From Nostocaceae cyanobacterium CSSed10_463m (GTDB taxonomy: Bacteria > Cyanobacteriota > Cyanobacteriia > Cyanobacteriales > Nostocaceae): 8,031 bases of DNA. A model generated the notes under the pieces. That model saw nothing but the letters and a program-made list of their open reading frames with translations, was not told the DNA's origin and ran no database searches. Location: assembly GCA_003556955.1 (NCBI GenBank), contig PWQB01000669.1:1-8031 (forward strand), in the 5' to 3' direction. This document shows positions 1 through 3,721 of this stretch, in pieces. The position numbers and the translations under genes are program-made. Numbering within the stretch: the stretch's first letter is position 1; each line of letters opens with the position of its first letter.

Positions 1-57
1 TGCTTCATCTCTAAGGTAAGCTAAAAAAGCAGAAGCATCTAACACTGATTTATTCAC
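1..57 (-). CDS. PIN-domain toxin (VapC-like), N-terminal fragment cut by window edge
   Basis: Reading the minus strand from a GTG at 57-55 gives 19 open codons, (V/M)NKSVLDASAFLAYLRDEA, running off the left edge. The pattern 'S-V-L-D-A-S-A-hydrophobic-L-A' is the N-terminal beta strand of PIN-domain ribonuclease toxins, and the Asp in 'LDAS' is the first metal-binding acidic residue. An AGGA lies 8 bases upstream of the GTG, a good ribosome binding site. VapC toxins are Mg-dependent ribonucleases that cleave tRNA or rRNA and are normally encoded just after a VapB antitoxin. A TGA overlaps the GTG in the +1 frame, as translationally coupled antitoxin/toxin pairs often show. However, the frame ending there has another stop (TAA at 86-84) only nine codons upstream, so no intact antitoxin is visible. 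The fragment is short, so the family call rests on one motif. Confidence 0.68.
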   Translation of the reverse strand, partial: MNKSVLDASAFLAYLRDEA

Positions 58-172
58 TTAAGATCCTGAAATTTGTGAACTTGTTAATTTGCAAAATCGA
101 AGGTAAACCAATACCTGAACTGAGATACTGACTTGCAATTTATGATCCAGCTTAACGATTGGTGTGATATGA

Positions 173-206
173 GGTGTGGACGTAACCCACACCCCATTAT
201 TTTTTA
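173..206 (+). terminator. Intrinsic terminator-like hairpin on plus strand
   Basis: GGTGTGG (173-179) pairs perfectly with CCACACC (187-193) across a 7-base loop. It is followed by CC, ATTA and a run of six T (200-205). The T tract lies 3' only on the plus strand, so it would stop plus-strand transcription. No plus-strand gene precedes it in the window: the VapC fragment and the ORF at 215-418 are both on the minus strand. Either it ends an unannotated transcript or it protects the vapC side from antisense reading. Confidence 0.45.
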
Positions 207-214
207 ACTTACAA

Positions 215-418
215 TTATTGACCTTGTATCAATTGAAGCAACATTCTAGTTACTTCCGGTGGGACAAGATTTAGTCGCACTTTTAAACTTGGGGTATCGA
301 CCTCAAGCTTAACTGTCGTTAATGCCAAAATAAAAAAAACTGGCATTAGATGTCCTCTCAAACTCTGCTTAAAAGACTGACTCTTAGGCGTTGTTGCGCT
401 AGAATGGGTTTGTAGCAT
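215..418 (-). CDS. Small hypothetical protein, 67 aa (doubtful)
   Basis: This is an open frame of 67 codons from ATG (418) to TAA (215). A GGAG motif (433-430) lies 11 bases before the ATG, acceptable for a ribosome binding site. The N-terminus is Ser/Thr/Lys-rich (residues 1-22). A hydrophobic stretch, LMPVFFILALTTV (about 24-36), could be a single membrane segment. The tail is amphipathic (VKLEVDTPSLKVRLNLVPPE, then VTRMLLQLIQGQ). I do not recognise the family. For it: the ribosome binding site and a protein-like composition with a clean hydrophobic block. Against it: its short length, a gene-poor neighbourhood and no operon partner. It is isolated between the VapC fragment and the repeat-rich spacer. 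Confidence 0.4.
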   Translation of the reverse strand: MLQTHSSATTPKSQSFKQSLRGHLMPVFFILALTTVKLEVDTPSLKVRLNLVPPEVTRMLLQLIQGQ

Positions 419-441
419 TGGTTTTTTTGCTCCAGATTTAC

Positions 442-543
442 AAAATACGTAGTCCCAGGTGGCACTGGTTATCTACGTAGTTAGCTGTTTGACTTAAGAA
501 TTATAAAACACGTGCTATCAATTAGCACTGATTGTCTACGTAA
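442..543. repeat. Pair of diverged ~39-42 bp direct repeats
   Basis: The copies at 442-480 and 505-543 align without gaps at about 70 percent identity. The longest shared runs are GCACTG and TCTACGTA near the 3' ends. The gapless alignment and constant 63-base offset suggest a local duplication that has since diverged. Both copies are rich in ACGT cores (TACGTAG, CACGTG, CTACGTA). Confidence 0.6.
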
Positions 544-545
544 TT

Positions 546-579
546 GGGGGTAGGTTGTAAATAACCTATACCCCTTTTT
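546..579 (+). terminator. Intrinsic terminator
   Basis: GGGG plus TAGGTT (547-556) pairs with AACCTA (563-568) and CCCC (571-574), with a two-base bulge (TA, 569-570) on the 3' arm. A run of five T (575-579) follows at once. The orientation is plus strand. It sits directly after the duplicated module at 505-543 and follows no recognisable protein gene, so it most likely ends a non-coding transcript. Confidence 0.6.
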
Positions 580-619
580 CGTTAATTCGGCATTGCTGAA
601 ACCAAGCATGAATCTAGGT

Positions 620-647
620 GTGGAGACGTTTTATGGAACGTCTCTAC
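620..647. repeat. Dispersed palindrome of the GTAGAGACGTT...AACGTCTCTAC type
   Basis: GTGGAGACGTT (620-630) and AACGTCTCTAC (637-647) form an 11-bp stem with one G-T wobble and a 6-base loop. Palindromes with a GTAGAGACG core are recalled as very common between genes in Nostoc and relatives. It has no T tract, so it is better read as a dispersed repeat or miniature mobile remnant than as a terminator. The family assignment is from memory of the consensus. Confidence 0.6.
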
Positions 648-710
648 AGGGGTTTTGACATCATCAAAAATTGTGTTCATACTTCAAATTACCCACGCCG
701 TTAATTTTAC

Positions 711-727
711 TATCATTGACCATGATA
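711..727. promoter_or_regulatory. Small dyad, TATCAT-N5-ATGATA
   Basis: TATCAT (711-716) and ATGATA (722-727) are exact inverse complements around TGACC. The size suits a dimeric DNA-binding protein, but short A+T-rich dyads arise by chance often. It is the first of a series of dyads in this A+T-rich stretch. No target gene is evident. Confidence 0.2.
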
Positions 728-823
728 CCACTACAATTGCTTTTTGACAAAAAAATAAAAAAGATTTGCTTAATATAAATATTTTTGTAAAAAACTCTAT
801 AAAATGCCTATATTCAACAGAGT

Positions 824-849
824 CATAGCCTATGTTGCTTGTCAAGCAA
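824..849. promoter_or_regulatory. Two abutting perfect palindromes, operator-like
   Basis: CATAG-c-CTATG (824-834) is followed without a gap by TTGCTTG-t-CAAGCAA (835-849). Both are exact palindromes with a single central base. They lie about 60 bp before the tandem array at 911-1020, in gene-free DNA. A TATAAA at 799-804 lies just upstream and could be part of a promoter, but no good -35 is spaced to it. The role (operator, protein-binding site or RNA hairpin pair) is unknown. Confidence 0.35.
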
Positions 850-910
850 AGGTTTTAGCTATTTATGTGTAAAGTATATTGTTAGGTAATATTTTTTTTA
901 AGCTGATGAG

Positions 911-1020
911 AATTGCATTATATTTGATGCAGTTTTCTATATTTGCATTATATTTGATGCACCTTTCCTATACTTGCATTATATTTGATGCACCTGTCCT
1001 ATATTTGCATTATATATAAT
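911..1020. repeat. Tandem array, 30-31 bp period, ~3.6 copies with internal dyad
   Basis: The core TTGCATTATATTTGATGCA occurs intact at 913-931, 943-961 and 974-992, and a broken fourth copy begins at 1005 (TTGCATTATATATAATTGA). The start-to-start spacings are 30, 31 and 31 bases. Each core holds an inverted pair TGCAT...ATGCA, extendable through one G-T pair. The spacers are similar (GTTTTCTATA, CCTTTCCTATAC, CCTGTCCTATA). Unlike a CRISPR, the spacers are themselves conserved and only 11-12 bases long. The array resembles iterons or clustered binding sites. No replication initiator gene is nearby. Confidence 0.8.
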
Positions 1021-1081
1021 TGAATTTTCCCCATTAAAATTGTCGGGGTACAGCGTTGGCTTACTAAAACTGTTTTTTAGT

Positions 1082-1108
1082 TTTAAATTAAAGTGACTTT
1101 AATTTAAA
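1082..1108. repeat. 27-bp perfect palindrome
   Basis: TTTAAATTAAAGT (1082-1094) and ACTTTAATTTAAA (1096-1108) are exact inverse complements about a single G at 1095. A competing pairing exists between ACTGTTT (1069-1075) and AAACAGT (1106-1112), so two folds are mutually exclusive at the 3' arm. No gene flanks it directly. It may be a DNA-binding site, a cruciform-prone element or half of a structured RNA. Confidence 0.6.
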
Positions 1109-1155
1109 CAGTGTTTAAGACTAGAATTTTCTGGTTAATTAACTCTTCTCACCTT

Positions 1156-1220
1156 CTCCCAAAGGGAGCTACGGTGTACACACAAGTAGTGTCTACAAGG
1201 GTTTCAAGGTTTATAGACAC
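1156..1220. repeat. Intergenic repeat fragments with two short inverted pairs
   Basis: CTCCC-aaa-GGGAG (1156-1168) and GTGTCTA (1189-1195) pairing TAGACAC (1214-1220) lie side by side. The string CCCAAAGGGAG recurs at 1399-1409. This supports a mosaic of dispersed repeats rather than coding DNA. Confidence 0.4.
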
Positions 1221-1227
1221 TTTAAAT

Positions 1228-1317
1228 TGTCATTACGAGTGCAGCGATAGCGGAACGAAGTAATCGCATTGTCCCCTGGTCGTTGGGATTGCGTCGTCGT
1301 TCCTCCTCGCAATGACA
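1228..1317. repeat. Dispersed inverted repeat, GTCATTACGAG ... CTCGCAATGAC
   Basis: The ends GTCATTACGAG (1229-1239) and CTCGCAATGAC (1306-1316) are inverse complements with one mismatch. Inside, AATCGCA and GGATTGCGTC continue a long imperfect stem. Repeats whose ends read GTCATTGCGAG / CTCGCAATGAC are known as dispersed palindromic elements in cyanobacteria and other bacteria. The overlapping open frames on both strands are products of this repeat and are not annotated. Confidence 0.7.
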
Positions 1318-1390
1318 GGCTTTTCGGCACAATCCTAGAGCTTAGAGCTAGACGGCGAAACCAAGCGTTAGGTAAAATTTTCAGCCTTGT

Positions 1391-1445
1391 GTGTGTAGCC
1401 CAAAGGGAGAGGCTAGCGCCAAGGGCGAAGCTTCTCGAAGAGAAC
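1391..1445. repeat. Dispersed cyanobacterial intergenic repeat with stacked hairpins
   Basis: TAGCC (1396-1400) pairs with GGCTA (1411-1415), and TTCTC (1432-1436) pairs with GAGAA (1440-1444) over GAA. GCGCC, GGGCG and GAAGCTTC lie between them. The sequence is of the 'AAAGGGAGAGGCTAGCGCC' kind that I recall as repeated many times between genes in Nostocales. No coding function is proposed. Confidence 0.55.
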
Positions 1446-1475
1446 ACGTAACTACTTAGACGAGAACGACTATAT

Positions 1476-1509
1476 ATTCGTAAACAACAAGAATTTGCTT
1501 CTCTGACAT
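1476..1509. repeat. 34-bp direct repeat, copy 1
   Basis: ATTCGTAAACAACAAGAATT and the bases after it match positions 2569-2602 at 29 of 34 positions without gaps. Read on the plus strand it encodes (I)RKQQEFASLT and reaches a stop a little further on, like the tail of a lost reading frame. Its right end contains the CTGACA that may act as a -35 box for the antitoxin gene. Confidence 0.6.
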
Positions 1510-1531
1510 CAAATGTTAAAATTTTTATATA
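1503..1531 (+). promoter_or_regulatory. Sigma-70-type promoter for the antitoxin-like gene
   Basis: CTGACA (1503-1508), a 17-base spacer and TATATA (1526-1531) each match the consensus at five of six positions. Transcription would begin near 1538, leaving a leader of under 20 bases before the ATG at 1556. Spacing and position are right, but the region is A+T-rich. Confidence 0.4.
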
Positions 1532-1555
1532 AGTTGATGACAATTTTCACAAAGT

Positions 1556-1798
1556 ATGCTGTTTTATTCCCGATTAGATGAGGCAGATGCTTACAAACTC
1601 AGTTACATTCAACAGCAGACTCATCAGACAGTTACCGATGCCATTAGGATTACTATTGATTTGCAATACCAGCAACTTCAGCAGCAAAAACCTCTAGATT
1701 CGCTCACACAAAATGGTTTTATTGGCTGTGGTGAAGCAGAAGCGGATTTGTCTCTAAACTACAAGTCAGTTTTGCAAGATGGCTTAACAGGTAAATAG
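1556..1798 (+). CDS. Ribbon-helix-helix (CopG-like) antitoxin, orphan
   Basis: The 80-residue product begins MLFYSRLDEADAYKLSYI. The N-terminal part (about 1-45) fits a ribbon-helix-helix fold: a short beta strand (LFYSRLD), helix A (EADAYKLSYIQQQT) and helix B (VTDAIRITIDLQYQQL). The C-terminal part carries GFIGCGEAEADLSLNYKS (about 54-71), which I associate with cyanobacterial antitoxins that normally precede a PIN-domain toxin. Such proteins bind and neutralise the toxin and repress their own operon as dimers. Here no toxin follows: the next gene is convergent Uma2, 17 bases beyond the stop. No clear ribosome binding site is visible, and the leader from the candidate promoter is very short. 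It may be a solitary regulator or a leftover of a decayed toxin-antitoxin pair. The fold call is fairly firm; the partner is unknown. Confidence 0.75.
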   Translation: MLFYSRLDEADAYKLSYIQQQTHQTVTDAIRITIDLQYQQLQQQKPLDSLTQNGFIGCGEAEADLSLNYKSVLQDGLTGK

Positions 1799-1818
1799 TG
1801 AGTAGATACCTCTACTCA
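1799..1818. terminator. Hairpin between convergent genes, overlapping the Uma2 stop codon
   Basis: TGAGTAG (1799-1805) and CTACTCA (1812-1818) form a perfect 7-bp stem over ATACCT. It begins right after the antitoxin stop, and its right arm contains the Uma2 stop codon. There is no T tract on either strand, so it is at best a weak bidirectional terminator. Confidence 0.35.
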
Positions 1819-2463
1819 TCCCTCTAGAAGAGAACGCAACCACTGCCGAAAAGCTCGCCGCGCTGCACTAGCACCCTCTATCTCGCTCAACTTCAAAAAT
1901 TGCAAAATCCCCTCAACTACAGGCAAATCTCCAAACGTGGGGCTATTTTTTACCTGCACATACTCACCTTCACGTAACAGAAAAATCTGCAATTGACTAT
2001 CCGCATAACACCAAAGTTCAGGAACACCCAAGGCTTCATAAGCTGAAAGTTGAGTCTTTGAGGTTACGTCTATTTCAACCGCTAAATCTGGAGGCGGATC
2101 AACTGATAAATTCAGTCTATTTTTACCGATCATTCGCGCTGCATTTTGAATATAAAAACAATCATCTGGTTCTAAACCTGCGAACATTTCTTGACGCTTA
2201 AATGTGGTTGAACCATAAGGTTCCCAGTCTATTTCTAATTCATCAAGCAAAATTTTCACAAATTCGCCAATTATTATCTTAGCTTTTTCATGTTCTGGCA
2301 ACGGCATCCTAATTTCTAACACTCCCTGATAGTAAGCAACTCTCGCGCCGCGATGTTCTCCTAATTCCTCTAAAATTGCTTCAAATTCTGCCCAACTAAT
2401 CTCGCGTAATATCAAACATTGTCCTGGTTGAACATCAATTTGGCGCAGTTGTAGTGTAACCAC
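1816..2463 (-). CDS. Uma2 family (DUF820) restriction-endonuclease-fold protein
   Basis: The product has 215 residues, close to the usual 180-220 of the family. The start is GTG at 2463, chosen because GGAGG lies 7 bases upstream. Family hallmarks in order: ISWAEFEAILEELGEHRGAR (about 22-41), YYQGVLEIRMPLPEHE (44-59), the EPDDCFYI motif (98-105), PPPDLAVEIDVTSK (123-136) and the late core strands YEALGVPELWCYAD (142-155). The Asp and Glu of PDLAVE (126 and 130), with the downstream Lys136, resemble a PD-(D/E)XK nuclease active site. Uma2 genes are present in dozens of copies in many filamentous cyanobacteria. Their target and role are unknown, and nuclease activity is inferred from fold. The gene is monocistronic here and convergent with the antitoxin-like gene. 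Confidence 0.92.
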   Translation of the reverse strand: MVTLQLRQIDVQPGQCLILREISWAEFEAILEELGEHRGARVAYYQGVLEIRMPLPEHEKAKIIIGEFVKILLDELEIDWEPYGSTTFKRQEMFAGLEPDDCFYIQNAARMIGKNRLNLSVDPPPDLAVEIDVTSKTQLSAYEALGVPELWCYADSQLQIFLLREGEYVQVKNSPTFGDLPVVEGILQFLKLSEIEGASAARRAFRQWLRSLLEG

Positions 2464-2568
2464 TGTTGTTCCTCCGTATCATTTGCGGTTTAGGGTTGAG
2501 TGTCACGTCCTGAAATCTGCACTCTTAGCTAAAACCTAATCCATAATTAATATTTTGACGTTGAATCG

Positions 2569-2602
2569 ATTCGTGAACAACAAGAATTTGAGCCTCTGAG
2601 AT
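2569..2602. repeat. 34-bp direct repeat, copy 2
   Basis: It matches 1476-1509 at 29 of 34 positions in the same orientation, 1,093 bases away. On the plus strand it can be read as ESIREQQEFEPLRYNNVI and then a stop, parallel to the peptide readable in copy 1. This suggests both derive from the 3' end of a gene. The pair brackets the antitoxin-like and Uma2 genes. Confidence 0.6.
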
Positions 2603-2607
2603 ATAAT
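2602..2607 (+). promoter_or_regulatory. Perfect -10 box upstream of the DUF2993 gene
   Basis: TATAAT at 2602-2607 is a perfect -10 hexamer. No convincing -35 sits 16-18 bases upstream: the bases there read AACAAG. The leader to the preferred start at 2749 would be about 135 bases. This is a weak call. Confidence 0.2.
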
Positions 2608-2748
2608 AATGTAATATAGGATACACTGAAATATCAATCATCAGCTATTCCTCACCTCACCATCAGCAAAAAGAATGTGGGGATCGCTTGCTCTATTCTT
2701 CACGATTTGTTACAAAAGTATAAAGAACTTCTAGAGACCCAAAACTTC

Positions 2749-3543
2749 ATGTTCGGCGGACTTACTGGTTTAAAAGATTCTCAAGGCACAGATTGGGGAG
2801 AGCGAATGCTAAACACAGTCGCTAGCCAAACGATTCGCCACTTGTTTACCCAAAGCAAGTCAGTAGAAGTATTTGTGCGCTGCTATCCCTCCAGCAAACT
2901 GTTGCAAGGCAGCATTGATAGCTTTAAAATGAGCGGTACTGGCTTGGTGATTCGTAAGGATTTTTTGGTCGAGGAAATGTCCTTTGAAACCGATGCGGTT
3001 GCTATTGACTTCGGGGCGGTTCTGAGTGGTAAGCTCAACCTCAAGCAGCCTACCCAAGCGATCGCCAACGTCATACTATCAGAAGCAGGCATTAACCAAG
3101 CCTTCAATGCCAAACTGGTGACACAGCACCTGGTTAACCTCACAGTACCCTCCTTGACAGAAATCTCAGGCGGTACACCAGTTTCCTTTACCGATATTCA
3201 AGTAGAACTTTTAGCAGAAAATCATCTGCGGATTGTAGCGAAAGCAGATTTAAATAATGGCGAAATCATCCCACTAAGCATGGTCATGAGTGTAGCGGTA
3301 GAAAGACGACGACGGATTTCCTTTAAAAACCCCCAAATTGAGCTTGACTCAATACCAGAAGCACAACGGGAAATTTCCCAAACATTGAGTATGGCGCTGG
3401 CGGAAATTTTAGATAATATGGTTGACTTGGATCGCTTTGACCTTGATGGTGTAAAAATGCGACTGAATCGTTTAGAAACTGAAGGGAAAAATTTAGTTTT
3501 CAGTGGTTATGCGGAAATAGAACGTATTCCTAGCAACCCTTAA
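2749..3543 (+). CDS. DUF2993 / LmeA-like protein
   Basis: The 264-residue product starts MFGGLTGLKDSQGTDWGERM. I chose ATG 2749 because, as I recall, cyanobacterial homologues begin with MFGGLTGLKD. An in-frame GTG at 2677 would add 24 residues (288 in all), but they lack family character and have only a poor ribosome binding site. The body matches the cyanobacterial DUF2993 type: TIRHLFTQSKSVEVFVRCYP, SSKLLQGSIDSFKMSG (a short 'LLQG' turn) and VEEMSFETDAVAIDFG, followed by beta-rich segments. There is no signal peptide or membrane segment, so it is predicted cytoplasmic or peripherally membrane-bound. The mycobacterial relative LmeA binds phospholipids; the role in cyanobacteria is not established. 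The gene contains one HIP1 site (3058-3065). It stands alone and is convergent with ugd. Confidence 0.88.
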   Translation: MFGGLTGLKDSQGTDWGERMLNTVASQTIRHLFTQSKSVEVFVRCYPSSKLLQGSIDSFKMSGTGLVIRKDFLVEEMSFETDAVAIDFGAVLSGKLNLKQPTQAIANVILSEAGINQAFNAKLVTQHLVNLTVPSLTEISGGTPVSFTDIQVELLAENHLRIVAKADLNNGEIIPLSMVMSVAVERRRRISFKNPQIELDSIPEAQREISQTLSMALAEILDNMVDLDRFDLDGVKMRLNRLETEGKNLVFSGYAEIERIPSNP

Positions 3544-3545
3544 AT

Positions 3546-3571
3546 CAGTTATCAGTTATCAGTTATCAGTG
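3546..3571. repeat. Short tandem repeat, (ATCAGTT)n, left cluster
   Basis: CAGTTAT is repeated head to tail almost four times, starting three bases after the DUF2993 stop. Heptameric tandem repeats of this type are a recognised cyanobacterial class (STRR). The cluster is complementary to the right-hand cluster at 3678-3721. Confidence 0.75.
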
Positions 3572-3584
3572 AGCAAGGTGGATG

Positions 3585-3653
3585 GTGGGGGATTTAGTCA
3601 ACAGTCAACAGTTATGTCTCTTAATTGATAACTGGATATAGTGGGGGATTTAG
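3585..3653. repeat. 13-base direct repeat plus scattered heptamers
   Basis: GTGGGGGATTTAG occurs at 3585-3597 and again at 3641-3653, 56 bases apart. Between the copies lie GTCAACAGTCAACAGTTA and TTGATAACTGG, diverged units of the same heptamer family as the flanking clusters. The whole convergent gap 3544-3716 is repeat-derived and holds no gene. Confidence 0.55.
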
Positions 3654-3677
3654 AACCAATTATGCTTTTGACTCGTA

Positions 3678-3721
3678 ACTGTTAACTGTCAACTGTTAAC
3701 TGATAACTGTTAACTGTTATC
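3678..3721. repeat. Short tandem repeat, (TTAACTG)n, right cluster
   Basis: About six units of (T/G)(A/T)(T/C)AACTG-type heptamers (TAACTGT, TAACTGTC, AACTGTTAACTGATAACTG) run into and over the ugd stop codon at 3717-3719. They are largely the inverse complement of the left cluster, so a transcript crossing the gap from either side could fold into a long hairpin. This may serve as a bidirectional terminator. Confidence 0.7.

Larger units (their letters stand above)
442..580 (+). ncRNA. Candidate small RNA: duplicated stem-loop module ending at a terminator
   Basis: Two related modules of about 42 bases lie at 442-483 and 505-546, offset by exactly 63 bases. They share the pattern ACGT..., GCACTG(G/A)TT(A/G)T and CTACGTA. 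Module 1 can fold with outer arms TACGTAG (446-452) and CTACGTA (473-479) around inner CCAG/CTGG. Module 2 folds differently, with GTGCTA (512-517) pairing TAGCAC (523-528) over a 5-base loop. An intrinsic terminator at 546-579 follows module 2 directly, which fixes the likely strand as plus. No clear promoter is visible: TTGGTT (418-423) and TACAAA (439-444) are 15 bases apart, a weak match. The RNA call is inferred from structure only. Confidence 0.3.
419..1555. other. Long gene-free, repeat- and dyad-rich spacer
   Basis: Over 1.1 kb no open frame looks like a real gene on either strand. The frames at 1211-1543 (minus) and 1269-1451 (plus) lie inside dispersed repeats and read as low-information peptides. 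The stretch falls into three parts. Positions 419-660 hold a duplicated stem-loop module, an intrinsic terminator and a dispersed palindrome. Positions 660-1135 are strongly A+T-rich, with several perfect dyads and a tandem array. Positions 1140-1450 are a composite of dispersed cyanobacterial repeats. The individual elements are listed separately. Confidence 0.8.

Noticed and set aside
744..776. Promoter TTGACA ... TAATAT
   Set aside because: The -35 hexamer is perfect, but the spacer to TAATAT is 21 bases, too long, and no gene follows.
911..1020. CRISPR array
   Set aside because: The repeats are only 19 bases of conserved core, and the 11-12 base spacers are also conserved. No cas genes are seen.
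1029..1047. CCCC...GGGG hairpin as terminator
   Set aside because: The stem is only 4 bp with a large loop and no T tract.
1269..1451. 60-aa plus-strand open frame
   Set aside because: It starts inside the GTCATTACGAG inverted repeat and ends in another repeat. It is open by virtue of repeat sequence only.
1211..1543. 110-aa minus-strand open frame
   Set aside because: It lies within dispersed repeats (1228-1445), has a Ser/Arg-rich low-information product and overlaps the likely promoter of the antitoxin gene.
2677..2748. 24-residue N-terminal extension of the DUF2993 protein from GTG 2677
   Set aside because: The added residues do not resemble the family start, and the conserved MFGGLTGLKD begins at 2749. 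It is kept as an alternative only.
2860..3143. Two minus-strand frames inside the DUF2993 gene
   Set aside because: They are shadows of a well-supported gene on the other strand.
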